Positions 43,836-56,170 of a stretch of DNA of 64,000 nt are shown here, piece by piece (the stretch's first letter is position 1; each line of letters begins with the position of its first letter). A program made the translations under genes and the position numbers. The notes under the pieces are model-generated. The model saw only the letters and a program-made list of their open reading frames with translations. It ran no database searches and was not told the origin of the DNA. The DNA comes from Trametes villosa (taxonomy: Eukaryota > Basidiomycota > Agaricomycetes > Polyporales > Polyporaceae), in NCBI GenBank assembly GCA_002964805.2, contig PUDQ02000034.1, positions 310,001-374,000 of the forward strand, written 5' to 3'.

Positions 43836-45079
43836 AACAACTGGTGAGCTGTTGGATGAGCTAGCAGAGGAGCCGTTCCATCTGTGTAGCCAGCGATGAG
43901 CGTCCCAAATATGTCGAAAGCGAGGAGAAAGACCTGTTTAGCTCGTTCTCGACATGAGTAGCGTCTTCATCGTCTGAAAGGACAATGGGTTCGTCGTGTG
44001 AGCCCAACCCGTATACCGCCATAGATGTGTCTGTTGTTCTCGTGGTTGTTGTCTGTTGTTCTCGTAGTTGTTGTTGTCGTCGTCGTCGTCGTGGTTGAAA
44101 GCAGAGGTAAGGAGGACATCCGACAGAACCGCCGGAAATGCGCCGCTCAGTTCTGACTCCGCCGGCAACAGCCGAGCAGCCACTTTTAGTAGTCTCAGTC
44201 TGGCATTAACTGAATTCATTCACGAATCACTTAGACTCGGCGCTCGAGCGCATTAATATTGCACCTCTTGCCTCGAGCATCCATCGCACGTATATACCAT
44301 TCCATGAGGAGCTCATCACATAAAGGATGGACTCCGGAATGAAGGTGAGGTATAAATTTCCGTGATAAATCCCGAGCCGAATGGCCGCGGGTATGCACCC
44401 CGGCGCTCGCCGAGTATGTTGCGTTGTCCCCCGCACGGCAAACATCTGTACCTTCCAGGACCCCAGACAGGCTGGTGGAATTAGACCCACAACTTCACTG
44501 TCAATACGATGTCGCGTACGTGGTCAACGTCCTTGCAATCCGAGATTCCAGGCGTGTGGCGGAGGGTTAGGAATGTCCAAAGAATCCTAGGTACCACTGG
44601 TACCGGAGTCTTGCAGACATTGCATTAGAATCCTGTCTGTCGCGAGCACACCAGCCGTGTCTCTACAAGTGACATCCGAAATGTCATGATCTCCAGTGGA
44701 ATGTCAATGACATTCACGATGTAAAGGGCATTCCAAACCCATGCCACTCCCTTTGAAATCCCGCACAACATGGTCGGTTACATTGTAATGCTATCATGGG
44801 TTCCCAGTGCATTCCCGTACAATTCCGGGGAAAATGCAAGGCACTGACATTCCTACGGAATTGTCGATTGCCCTGCCCACGCCACGCGAAAGACAGAGAC
44901 ATGACAGTGAAGCTGTGGCTCGGATTCCACCAGCCTGTCGCTTCCAAATATGCGACACGAGCTATGCAGAGCTCGGGCGAGGTGTGTAGATGGTATTAAT
45001 ATTAATCCGTGGATCCACGAGGGGGTACACTCTTGCAGAGACCCCGTGCAATGATGGGTATACTACTACGGTATGATCA
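43836..45079. other. 1.2-kb intergenic with GACATTC-type palindromes
   Basis: No gene recognised. Between about 44,670 and 44,880 the sequence has several copies of GACATTC/GAATGTC or close variants, including a perfect 17-bp palindrome GAATGTCAATGACATTC at 44,699-44,715. It may be a regulatory region of the RRM gene or a decayed element. Confidence 0.4.
44030..44096. repeat. Low-complexity GTT/GTC microsatellite
   Basis: Two TGTTGTTCTCGT-G/A-GTTGTTG units followed by (GTC)n. It lies in the 5' flank of the RRM gene. Confidence 0.7.
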
Positions 45080-47826
45080 CTACAGCACGGTCTTAACGAT
45101 CTGCTTCCAGATAGCGACCGGGTTGTTGACGCTAAATCGGGTTCGTAAGCAAGAAGGACGAGTCGTTGAACACACAATGTGAACGTACATGTCAACAGTA
45201 AGAGGGAGGTTGACGTCCGCGGGGTGGTTCTGCCACTCTGCAGGGCTGTCAGCATCACTACCCATTGAAACGAATTCAACAACGAACCTTCGGGCTGCTG
45301 AGGGTCGTCGACGCCGAACCCGAGCCTCCAGGTGATACCCTGGACGCTGTTGGTGACACTGAATGGTGCAAATGATCAGCAACCGCGAAGACCAAGTACG
45401 AAGAGAAGGAGCTCACAAGTCGGGCGGCGCGAGGGTGTTGTTCTTGAGGTGCGCAGTCTTGATCTCGGTGTCGATGGTGGAGTAGTCAGTGGACTGTCCG
45501 CCGACCGTGCCGCAGTACTGCTGCTGGACCCCCTTGCGGCCACCGTACACAACGGTCTTCGAGCCCTCTTCCTTCGACATGGTGATCTGTCGCGCACAAG
45601 TAAGTAACCCTCCTTGACCCCCGACTGAGAAAGCCACTCACGGAGAACAGAGAGCACGAGCTCGCGCACCGGCCGTTGTTCACGATGACGACCTTCTTGG
45701 GGTCGAAGAGCCCCTCGGCGGGGGCCGCGTTCGTGAAGTCGAACGGCTGGCATTCGTCGCCGAGGCGCTGGCTGAACGCGTCCTGGCGGCCGTTGATCAC
45801 CTTCTTGACGGGCGGCTGCAGCCAGTCGGTGCCCGCGGGGAACGGCGTGTTGTTCGCGTCGCGCCAGTTGATCGGGTTGTACAGCAGCTGGCCCTCGGGG
45901 TCCGCGCCGGCGATGATGTTCTTGACGATGAGCTGCGCGAGGGGCGGGTCGCGCGCCTCGGTGTCGAGACCGGCCTGGGGCTCCGTCGTGGACTTGGGGC
46001 CCACAATCTGCGCAGAATGGTCAGACGGGCAGGTTGATATGCCAAATTAGGCCACTGACGATGCGGTGAAGCCACTGAGTGTGCTGTCAGTATCTGTACG
46101 AACTCTAGATGGAACAGTTCAACTCACGTGAGCAACGCAGATGAAGCCACCACCGTTGTTCGACTGGAACGCCTTTAGCTCAAACCAGCAAAAGGTCGCC
46201 AACAAAGTCACCCACCACATCCACGATCAGCTGGGTAGCGCCCTTCTCCTTCAGGTTCTGCAGACCCGTCAGGAGGGAGTCCCCAAGCGCCGTGAAGCTG
46301 TTCGCCGAGAAGCTGCCCAGCGCGAGCACGCCCGTCTTGCCGTCCTCAAGCAAGTGGAACTGCGCGACGCCCGAGCTGCCCGCGAGCGGGTCCGCCGGCA
46401 CGAGCTCGGGCGGGAGCACGACGTTCTGCTGCGGCGCGCTGTCGAGGATGACGTTCAGGTGGTACTTGCGCCCGCTCACGCTCTCCGGGATCGGCGCCTG
46501 GCGGAACTTGTTCGCGGGGTTCTCGGGGAGCTCCCTGCGCTGCGCGCCCGAAGCGCCCGACGCGTAGAGGTCCTCGCCGTTCGTGCCGGGGATCGCGACG
46601 CAGTTGTTCTGGTGGAAGGACGTGGCGTCGGTCCACTTCACGGCGCCGCTGCCGATACGCGAGCGGTACGGGAGCTGTGCGGACGTATGGTCAGTGTCGT
46701 GTTCACAGGTGCACGAAGGTGTGTGATGGAGTTACAGTGACGGTCTCGATGATGCTGCTGTTGACGCGCTGGATCGTGAGAGTGGCAAAGTCGTTCAGAG
46801 GGAGCGCCTGCTGGGCGAAGTTGCCCAGGAGGTACGTCCATCCGGACGCGGCAGCGTTGTAGCTGGAGAAGAAGCTATCGAGGCAGACTCGCGTGAGCCG
46901 GAGCCCCTGAGTCCCAGCGTGTCAAGTCTGTACCCACCCGTTCTGGCGCGTGCCGAGGCCCTGGAAGCTGCCTGCGATCTTCGCGTTCTCGTCGACAGCG
47001 AAGAGGGGGTTCAGGCCGTTGATGAGGAGCACCTTCGCGCCAGAGAGCTAAATAACGCGCGGGCCATGGTGTCAGCTTGGGGCAGAAGATGCGCGAACAG
47101 GAATGCTGACCGACTCGAGCTTGCCCTTCAGGTGGCCGGGGAGGGCGTTCTGCCAGAACGCGACCTCATCCTTGAACTCGGCCGTAGCGACCTTGAAGGC
47201 CTCGGGCGCGATGTGGACGCTCTGGTGGCCAGAAGCGTCCGTGAGGAAAACCAAAGGAGTGGGGAGGTAGGTGACAAAGAGCGCTAACGTGCGAACGCGT
47301 CAATCGTCAGGGCCCTTCTGCGTCCGCACGCGCACTCACAGTCGAAGCACTGGTTGATGTAGACGCAGTGGCCGTCGTTGAGGCGCTTGAGCGTGCGCGA
47401 GAGGTCGACGTGCAGGTCGAGCTCGTTCGCGTACCACTGGTGGCTGATGCGGGCGAGGTCCGCGAGCAGGTCCTCGTGCACGTCCGCGGCGAACGGCGCC
47501 GGGGCCTGCTTCTGGTAGTTCACGGACGTGTGGAACGCGAGCGTCTTGTTCACAACCTCGATCGTCTGCGCACGTCGCGGTCAGACGCGCGCCCCCGCGC
47601 GCAGCATGGCATAGAGCGGACTCACGTTGGCCTTGATGGCGGGGTCGACCTTGAAGTGCGTGAAGCACGCGCGCACGTCCCTCGGCGCGACCCACGTCTT
47701 GCCCGCGATCGCCGCGCAGGGGTCTGCGGCGCGCGCGTCGAGGACGCTGACCTCGTCCGCGGCGGCGAAGGCCGCGGACGCGAGGAACGCGGAGAGGGCG
47801 GCGAAGAAGTTGCGAGACGCGACCAT
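45080..47826 (-). CDS. Secreted S41-family (tail-specific-like) serine peptidase
   Basis: Extracellular peptidase of the fungal CPAF/tail-specific type. About ten exons on the minus strand run from ATG 47,826 to the stop at 45,080. The N-terminus MVASRNFFAALSAFLASAAFAAA is a signal peptide. DPCAAIAGKTWVAPRDVRACF follows, the usual start of fungal S41 proteins. Next come FHTSVNYQKQAPAPF, a region with RTLKRLNDGHCVYINQC, a core with VLALGSFS and LIVDVVGDFVG, and the catalytic-serine segment VIVNNGRCASSCSLFS. The end has WQNHPADVNLPLTVDMY. The C-terminal exons carry the family's VQGITWRLGFGVDD stretch. Substrates are unknown. A TATATA on the minus strand near 47,921 lies about 95 bases upstream. 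Confidence 0.88.
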
Positions 47827-49543
47827 GCTGACTGCCTGTCCAGGGGGCGCGCGAGCGGGTGCCGGGTGCTGGGTGAGGAGGAGCAGGGGTTCCGGCGCGC
47901 CGTTGCCATCACTGCGCCCTTATATACTTCCCCGCACCGTGCCCTGACCGACCTTCGCGAAGCACCGTCTCAGGGCCTCGCGGGCGCGGTCCGCTGCCAG
48001 GCCATCAGCGCATCCCGGGCGAGAGGGCCCATGGTCGGTGCTAATCTCCGTCCAGTCACGATCTCTTGTGCGGTTGACGTGCACATGCGGTCGTGTGGGT
48101 AAACCCTTGTCACGTTCGCCCGCCGAGATTCGTGATAACGTGAGGTTCTGACGATCGTGGGCCGCGCAAGGCGGGAGTAACGGGCGCGGCGAAACACCGT
48201 CGGACCACAGAAGGTCGCGCAGAGGACATATACAAGGTGATCGGCGTCGCGCGGCGGGCGATGCTGTGGGTGAAGCCTGTCGAAACCATCAAGAACAACG
48301 GGATTAGCGTTGTTAGTAACTAGTCGAGGTTGAAGCGAGAGCGCGTCGGTGAGGTTTGTGGCGCTCGCTGCCACATGGTTCGTCGGGCCCATTATACTCG
48401 CCGCCAAGCCCTTTGGATTGCGATATATTGATGCTACGGTTTGCTCACTTTCCGGGCGACTCGGACATCGACAGGAATGCTGAGTATCCTCAGCTATATA
48501 CTGCAGTGACCTGCTACTGAATGGCAGCGAACGAGACTGCTACATCAGGGTGTCGTCTCAAATGTCGACAGCGATATTCGAAAATGACCCACCTCTCTGA
48601 GTCCGGCTTTCGTCGGATCGTCGTTCGACGTTCACGTTATGTTCAGCGCTTGCTACCCGAACAGGGTTCGGTAGAGCGATGCTCGCGAGTCGAGACAGCA
48701 TCTCGGCCACAAACAGCAGCAGCCTTCCACGGTGCACCACGCTCCCCAAGATTGCAAAGGTCAAGTGCCCGGCGCGCAGCACAAGCTTCGAAGTGTTGAT
48801 ACCGAGGAAGCCCTCCCAAAAGCCGCGTGCGTGCCTCTCTTGGCGGGACGTACAGCCGTCGTCGCGCCGTCGTATGCAGTTCACGGCCATATGGAAGGCC
48901 GCCGAGTTGCCCACCATGCCAGTGCCAGCCGCAGATTTCGTAACTCTGGCCGTTGCTCACTGTATGCAGCCAAGAGCCAAGTGGATGATGCTGAGTGCCT
49001 TTCCGCGTGCCCACACCTTGCTCCATGCAGCTCAGGCACGAGAGGCGTGATTCATGCCGCGGATGGAATGCCGAGGTCTGAGAGAGCCTGGGTGCGTCGG
49101 CTGTAGCGTGGTGAGCATCCGAATCCGTGTGGGTCCTTGTGTAGTCCTCCGCGCCGCGCGGGACCCGTTACCCGTATGGCATACTCGGCAGGCGACCTGT
49201 CAGACTCACTTCGTCGTGAGCCCATAGGCTAAGTCGTCCGAGTCAGGCTTACCGCCGGCAAGCCAGCATCTGTGGGTCCCTGTGTATGCCTCGAGTCGCG
49301 ATCTCGACTGATCTCGATTTGGAAGAAGGATAGGAGCTGCCAGTCACTCCAAGCCCCCGATGGGAGCGATCGAGCGGCGGGCCCAGGGCCGAACAGGACG
49401 ATCGGAGCCAACCTTCTTCAGCAGAACGAATGCGGACCAACATCGTACAACAACACAAACCACTCCCAGCTAGTATGAGTACAAAGAACGAGAGAAGAAG
49501 AGCAGGAACGCACGGATCGACACCGTGCTATGATACACACAAC
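47827..49543. other. 1.7-kb region with little recognisable content
   Basis: Promoter of the S41 peptidase at the left and 3' flank of the small membrane-protein gene at the right. One minus-strand frame at 48,558-48,917 looks weakly coding (separate entry). Otherwise nothing was seen. Confidence 0.35.
48558..48917 (-). CDS. Unrecognised short open frame
   Basis: 119-codon frame (MVGNSAAFHMAVNCIRRRDDG...). Its middle (HARGFWEGFLGINTSKLVLRAGH) has plausible codon use and the frame is open upstream of the ATG. No domain, signal peptide or partner copy is seen. It may be an exon of a small gene or chance. Confidence 0.22.
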   Translation of the reverse strand: MVGNSAAFHMAVNCIRRRDDGCTSRQERHARGFWEGFLGINTSKLVLRAGHLTFAILGSVVHRGRLLLFVAEMLSRLASIALPNPVRVASAEHNVNVERRSDESRTQRGGSFSNIAVDI

Positions 49544-50611
49544 CTACAACGACGCGCCTTTTCCGCCAGATCCCTCCTGCCCGTCGATCGCCTCCGCCCA
49601 CGGCACGCGCGCAAACCCGAGCATATAGTCGCCCAGCTCCTCCATCGGACTGACCTCAAACTCCTCGATCTCGACGCTGTCCTTCGACTTCCCGCCGGAC
49701 GTGACGTCCGCGGCTCCCAGCCTCTCGCGCGCCTGTCGAGCTTGCGAGTTCTCGGGAGACGGCATGGCGATCACGACCGAAACCTGGAGCGCCGCGATCG
49801 GCGAAAGATCTGCCAGCTTGCGCTCAGCGCTTTCGACCACACTACGATCGGTGCGCCGCGGATGCATGCCGGGAGGAAGGAGAGGTCGCGCGAGGAACTG
49901 GGGTAGAAGGTGTCCTCGCCAGCGGACTTCCGGCTGCGCTCGTGTGACTCGTCGGGGAGGCGTCTGGTGGAGTACATGGGGAGGGAGCGGGCGGGCCAGT
50001 CCGGGGTTGGTGACAAGCGTGCGCATCATTCCCTGGCTATTGATAAGGGAAACCGGAGGCCATCGAACGCGCGGGGAAGGCTCAGGCTCGGGACGCGAAG
50101 CGGAAGCACCCGCCCCGCTGCAGGCAGGCGCGCGGGCGTATGTCGCAGACAGTGGCTACAGTGGGAGTTCGGAGGCAATGAGGACGATCTTCGCACAGGC
50201 GGTGGGCGCACTTACGGACAGGCTCTCCCAGGCATACCCGTATGCGGGCCCGTTCCCTCCCGCCTCAGACTTCGTGGGTGGTGGTGGTGGGTGCGCGGGG
50301 TACACGTCCCACAGCACGGGCTTCTCGCGGGCGTCGCTGGCGGGGGGCGCGCCGGCGGGGGTGATCTGGAGGCCCAGGTTGCGCCGGAGCTGGCGGGTGA
50401 CGCGGCGCGAGCCAAGGCCGCATCCGAGGAAGAAGAGGAAGATGGCAATGAAGGTGATGAGAAAGCTGAAGGGGAGCGAGGAGTTCCCGGTCAGGTTGAT
50501 GGGCGAGCCTGCACCGCTGCTGGTCGCAGCTGAAGCGGAAACCGAAGACGAAGATGAAGACGAAGTGAACGAAGCGGAACCAAAAGTAGCGGAGGGCCCA
50601 TCGGAAGACAT
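49544..50611 (-). CDS. Small single-pass membrane protein (paralogue of the gene at 20,338)
   Basis: Unknown function, 335 residues, exons 50216-50611 and 49544-50155 on the minus strand. The order is a Ser-rich extracellular N-terminus, a hydrophobic helix (FSFLITFIAIFLFFLGCGL), a basic stretch (SRRVTRQLRR), EKPVLWDVYPA, the intron, PLSATYARAP, a Pro/Arg-rich middle, LQVSVVIAMPSP and LGFARVPW near the end. It shares its order and intron position with the gene at 20,338. Between about 49,880 and 50,000 another frame (MYSTRRLPDESHERSRKSAGE) has better codon use than the one used here. Two compensating frame changes, a sequence error or an unseen intron could explain that. The ends of the gene are well supported by the paralogue. 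Confidence 0.68.
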
Positions 50612-51153
50612 GGCTAGTCGAGGGCGAAGAGAAAGGGTATCAAAACATGGATATCAAGGAGCAGACGGTCGTCGTGGTATAGGAGAGAGGAGGTGGGGGT
50701 AGCTCGTCGTGATTATAGCCGTGGGTGCATGAGAACCGTCAATGTCATAAATGCCGTCGAGGGATATCCCACGCAAGTGCCGCTGCTGCGGAGAGGGCCA
50801 CGCTGTCAGTATCCCCGAACATCCCGCAGGCTGCACAGACGGTCTGCTCACGTTCTGAACTCACGAAGGCCTGTTGTGCAGGTTGTCCTCGTCGTCGTTT
50901 GAGTCAGAGATAGAACATATGCGAGCCGCGCTTCGATAGACGCAATACACACACACACGTGGTTATCTTATCAGATACCCTCGCAGTGAGCGCGTCTGGA
51001 TTCTGCGGCGGCGTCGCACGACCACCCATTTGCGACATGCTCTCGGCATCCTCTCTACTCTTGTCTTCAACCATGCTCGCCTTGAATCGCTATTGGCTGC
51101 GCACATAGTCTCAAACATACTGGATACCGACCGATCTCGTTGAACAGCGCGGC
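50612..51153. other. Divergent intergenic region
   Basis: Between the small membrane-protein gene (-) and PPOX (+). It includes a short (AC)n run at about 50,948-50,961. No gene is seen. Confidence 0.4.
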
Positions 51154-53210
51154 ATGGGACCCCCACATTCTGTCACAGTACTCGGCGGCGGTCTCACAGG
51201 CTTGTCTGCGGCGTTCCATCTATCTAGACGGTTTCCCGCTCGCACAGGGACGCGGATTACTCTTCTAGAGAAGTCACCTCGGCTTGGAGGATGGGTGAAG
51301 TCGGAGCGCGTGAGGGTAAAGGACAAGCACGGGCACGAAGGTGAGGTGCTGCTCGAGAGCGGCCCTCGCACCCTGCGGCCAGCTTCGCAAGCTATCCTCG
51401 AACTGGTGAGTGTTGAACAACTTTCTGGGTGGCGCGCGCATGAGGCATACATTCTTGGGAGAGTATACCTTTGGCATCGGGTGTGCTGGGGTTCTCTGCT
51501 GTGTTCAAGGCCGGAGAGCTCTGAATCCATATGCCATGCTTAAGTTGTAGCAGTGCTCTTGGCTAACGCTGTCTGGCAGATCCACTTACTCAACCTCGAG
51601 TCTTCTGTACTCACCGTTCCTCGGAGTGCACCTGCAGCACGGAACCGGTTCCTACACGTACCCGGAACTAAGGGTCTAGTGACAATCCCGGGCTCGCTTC
51701 CGTCCCTGCTCGTCTCGCCTCTGGCAAAGATCCTCGTCCCCGCCGTCTTCCGGGACTTCCGGAGAACCGATGGCACAGGTGAATACCATTCTAAAACCCC
51801 TCTCAGCCCGGTCTTCCGAGCCCTAGTAATGAACCGCTCACCATCCAGACAGTCCTCAATAAATCGTCTCCTAACGATGAGTCGGTCGATGCGTTCCTTA
51901 CGCGCCATCTCGGGCCGGAGTTCGCGCAAACCTTCGGCAGCGCGCTCGTCCACGGCATATATGCGACCGACTCGCGGCTCCTGAGCGTACGGGCGGCCTT
52001 CGGCGCGATGTGCCGGCTGGAAGAGAGCGGGAACGGCAGCGTCGTTCGTGGGGCTATCAGTGAGATGTTCGCTTCGCTGAGGAAGCGCAAGCCTGGGGGA
52101 GAAGAGTCGGCCACCGAGACAGAGTCGTACGATGTGGGTGGAGTCGCGCGACTCATGAAGGGCGTCAGCGTGTACTCGTTCCGGGACGGGATGCAGACCC
52201 TCACGGATGCGATGGCCGCTCAGCTGAGGAAGCAGGAGAATGTCGATATTATCCAGGGAGACGCGGCGGTATCACTGAGGAAGACTACCGATGTCGACGG
52301 ATACCAGGTAAGCTCCGCTTTCAGTCTGGAAATCAGAATGAGAACGTATAGTGACTGTCCATAACAGGTGATGACGGACTCCGGGAGGGAGATCAACACC
52401 GCACATCTGGTATCGGCGCTTCCCTTGCCGCTTCTCCACCGACTGCTCACTTCCAGCCCTGCGTCTACTCGTCCAACTTCCCGGTCTCCGTCAGAATTGC
52501 ATCCAGTAGCGCCTGCTACTGAGCGCAAACTTCCTCCACCCCCGTTCCCCCATCCCGCACTCTCCGTACGTCGCGGCACCGCGGGACAGCATGTGAATTC
52601 GACACCCGCCTCGAGCAGCGCCTCTTCCACAAACAGCTCATCCATCACCGAGCTCCCTCACGTCCTCGCCAACCCCTCCTCCTCCGTCACCGTCGTCAAC
52701 CTCGTCTTCCCGCCCTCCGCCACGCCCATCCACCCCGCCGGCTTCGGCTACCTCATCCCCCGCCCCAAGCCAGACTACCCCGCCCCGGGCAGCACCCTCG
52801 GCATGCTCGGCACCGTCTTCGACTCCTGCTCGCTCGGCGGCCAGGACACCGCCGTCTCCGCGGACCGCCACTCGCCCAAGTTCACAAAGGTGACGGTGAT
52901 GCTCGGGGGCCCGTACGGCCCGCCCTCGCCCGACCCGCAGTCGGCGGAGTTCCTGCGTACGCTGTTGAGTGCGCTTCAGCAGCACCTCGGGCATGCTGAG
53001 CCGCTGCCGGAGCCGTGTTTGGTGCGCGTGAGGCAGCATATGGATTGCATCCCGACGCCGACGGTGGGCCATGTGGCGCGTATGGCGGAGCTTCGTCAAG
53101 CCGTGGAGGAGAAGCTGGGCCCGAATGCCGCGGTGATTGGAGCTGGGGTGGGTGGCGTGAGTGTCGGAGATTGCATAGAGAGCGGCAGGCGGGTCGCCTT
53201 AGAGCTGTAG
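51154..53210 (+). CDS. HEM14: Protoporphyrinogen oxidase (haem biosynthesis)
   Basis: Mitochondrial FAD enzyme that oxidises protoporphyrinogen IX to protoporphyrin IX, the step before ferrochelatase. Four exons (51154-51405, 51580-51778, 51853-52307, 52368-53210) give 582 residues. The N-terminal FAD site is VTVLGGGLTGLSAAFHL. Also seen are ESGPRTLRP, HLGPEFAQTFGSALVHGIYATDSRLLSVRAAF, VSVYSFRDGMQTLTDAMA and the C-terminal FAD-binding AAVIGAGVGGVSVGDCIESGR. Exon 4 carries a Ser/Thr/Pro-rich segment of about 60-70 residues (about 52,450-52,640) before LPHVLANPSSSVTVVNLVF. This segment is not expected in PPOX and could be a retained intron or an insertion; the frame is open. There is no long targeting peptide, as is common for this enzyme. 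Confidence 0.92.
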
Positions 53211-53949
53211 ATAAATAAGTGAGCGCGATCTACTTTTGGCGTCGTCTCAGGGCTTGGACTGACCGCTATTACAGGGATTGTAACACCGCTATTTGAGCTC
53301 GAATGGCGCGAAGGACTACTTCTTGTGTGTCATGTCGACGACAAGGGCATCGCGCGATCCCTAGAGTGGTGCCATGTTTGTTCTCTCGCTGCGGCTGACG
53401 CAGGACCCGGCTAACTGTGAACGGTCCTCTATATGGTCGTAAGGATCATTGGTGACGATTGGCTTGAGCCGAAGTCCTCGGGCCTTCCACGGCTGCCAGC
53501 ACCTGCACGGAAGGATGTGCTTGACGGAGGAAGTGGGTGACGTTGAGAGCCAGGAGGCGTTAAGCAACTCAGCGATGGGGTTTGCGACTTACTTTTATAG
53601 GACATTCTGACATTACGCCGTGGCTTCTTCCAATTGTACCGCTGTCACAGGGTTGCGGGAGCTGTCGTACGTCGGTCGCCTCCAGCGTTCCTAGTGACTT
53701 TTCGGTAGAAGAATCGCTGCAAGTGATAGGCTGTACCGGTGCGCCGCCCGTTTTCCGCTCCGCTTGCGCTAGCTGAACATTACTTTGTAGTCTTCTGTCA
53801 AACACCACGTCTCGCTCAAGCTACTCCGATGGTTTCCATGGACGCAGCTAGTCGATTGGGATCCACAATTCGCGTCCGAGGAGGTATAAAGGCCAGGCTC
53901 AGCCAGATGCTAGCCCCCAGACTCTGGACTTCTCAAGGTACCTACAGAG
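53211..53949. other. Intergenic; promoter of the right-arm P450
   Basis: No gene is seen. The last 100 bases match the upstream region of the split P450 in the left arm. Confidence 0.4.
53885..53890 (+). promoter_or_regulatory. TATA box of the right-arm P450
   Basis: TATAAA, 60 bases before ATG 53,950, in a context shared with the left-arm gene. Confidence 0.6.
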
Positions 53950-56170
53950 ATGACTTACCAACACCAACTCATCCCACTGCTCGCCACAGACCAAGCGTTC
54001 CTCGTAATCTTCTTGCTCGGCGTGGTATGTGCCCGTAGTCGTTGTCGCCAAGCGCCGAGGCTGACTATTTGCAGGTAGGCCACCAGGTATTCAAGCGGCA
54101 CGAGACGTACTCCAAGTCCGTTCACCTCTCCCTGTTGTTCCTGCCTCCCGTTTTCGGGGTCGCGCTGCTCAAGCCACTCTTTGCGTTGTCCTATGCCATC
54201 TTCCTCTCCTACACGATCTATCTGAGCACCTTGGCCTTCGCCATACTGGCGTACCGCGCATCGCCCTACCATCCTCTCGCCGGGTACCCGGGCCCGTTCG
54301 TCTGTCGCTTGTCCAAATTCTGGCTAGCCAAAATCGCGTTCGGTGGCCGCCAGCATCTATACATCAAGAGTCTCCACGACAAGTACGGCGACGTCGTCAG
54401 GATCGGTACGTTTCAAGCTATCTCCATCTAACTGTGCGTAGTTGAATAGCCCCCTCACGTGCAGGCCCGAACGAGCTATCCGTGAACGATCCCTCCATGC
54501 TCAATGATCTATACGGCCCCACAGGGCTCCCGCACGGCCCTCGTACGTCGCATCACGTATACACATAGCTGTTCGCTTACACATAAGCGCAGGCTACGTT
54601 GGCCGGCTTCTGACTCTTGAGCACCTGCCCCTCGTCGGGGTCATGGACACCGATGAGCACCTCGAGCGCCGGAAGCCATGGGCTCGGGCACTCACCCCAG
54701 CTGCAATCAAAGAGTACCAGCCGATGCTGGCGGCGCGCGCTGGACAGCTCGTCCATGCCCTCGGCCGCCAGGTCGGCAAAGTCGACATCGCGATGTGGGT
54801 CAATTATTTCAGGTAAGCGTTCTTTCTTCTGGTGTGGGTTGTTATGCTCTGACGACGAGTATTCGTCTCCTAGTTATGACGTGATGTCCGACATGGCGTG
54901 AGTTTCTTCTCCGATGCTTGATATACGCTCGTGCCCCGCTGACAAGATTATCCATGGTTTAGGTTCGGCGGCGGCTCAGAGTTGCTCAGAGACGGCGACG
55001 TTGACAATGTCTGGCACATCCTAGACAGCAGCTTCCCGTGCGTACGCCTTTCTCGGTGGTTGCAGCCAAGGCCGCTTCGGAGTACGCTCGCTAACTGGGG
55101 CCGGATATTTCGTAGTGCCGTGACGTTCACCAGCCATGTACCTTGGCTCGGGCCGTATCTGGGCAGCCTTCCCTTCGTCACGGCCGGTCAAACCTTGCTG
55201 CTATCCCACTGCCAGAAGTTGGCCATCGAACGGCTGCGGAAAGGCTCTTTACACAAGGACATTTTCCACTACCTGGTAAGTTCAATGGCTGTATTAGCGT
55301 AAATTCGTAAATCAACCCCACTACCCAGAACGAAGAGGACAAACCGGAAAATCCATCGCCCTCCCTCTCTCGTTTGGTTGACGAAGGCGTTCTCGCCGTC
55401 GTTGCTGGGGCGGACACGACATCTAGCGCCATGACGAGCATATTCTACTGCCTGATCACGCACCCGGACGCATACAAGACTCTACAAGAAGAGATTGACC
55501 GGTTCTACCCACCCGGCGAGGACCCCTACGACTCACAGCATCACTTGGAGATGCACTACCTGACGGCTGTGATGTGAGTCCTGCTTCCCATGCACGACGT
55601 GTGACGGGCCGTAATATGAGTATCCGCAGAAACGAGGCCATGCGTGTCTGGTCGCCAGCGCCCAGCGGGGTAGAGCGCCTTGTCCCGCACAACAGCGCAG
55701 GCGTCACTCTCGGACACCTGTGAGTTGTGTACACCTTCGTCAAGCTTCATCTACCCACACTCACCCGACGCCGGTTACGCAGGTTCCTCCCCGCAGGCAC
55801 CGCCGTCTCCCTCCACTCGCACACCATGCTGCGCGACCCGCGCAACTTCTCCCCGCGCCCGGACGAGTTCTGGCCCGAGCGCTGGCTGCTCGCCTCCGGG
55901 CGCATGTCCCTCGCGGACGCCGGCCTGGCCGACGAGGCGTCCTTCGCGCACAACGACGCTGCGTTCGCGCCGTTCTCGCACGGCCCGATGAACTGCGTGG
56001 GCAAGACGCTGGCGATGGTGGAGATGCGCATGGTGGTGTGCGCGGTGCTGCAGACGTACGCGCTGGAGGCGTGCGAGGGGTGGGACCCGCTCTCGTTTGC
56101 GGACGGATTCAAGGACTTCTCCGTGACGACGCGGCCCCCGGTGCCGGTGTCGCTGCGCGCGCGCTCTTGA
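53950..56170 (+). CDS. Cytochrome P450 monooxygenase, right-arm copy (intact)
   Basis: Haem-thiolate monooxygenase anchored in the ER; substrate unknown. About ten exons run from ATG 53,950 to the stop at 56,170. The N-terminus has several hydrophobic segments (LSLLFLPPVFGVALLKPLF; IYLSTLAFAILAYR), then the YPGPF hinge, YGDVVRIG, DTDEHLERRKPWARAL, YDVMSDMAFGGGSELL, I-helix AGADTTSSA, ExxR in NEAMRVW, PERF-type FWPERW, and the haem loop FSHGPMNCVGKTLAM with its cysteine. All expected motifs are present. It is the uninterrupted partner of the split gene in the left arm, with exon borders at the same places. It would be expected to provide the remaining activity if the two had the same role. CYP family numbers cannot be given without alignment. 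Confidence 0.93.

Noticed and set aside
50948..50961. Short AC repeat
   Set aside because: An ordinary microsatellite, with no sign of function.
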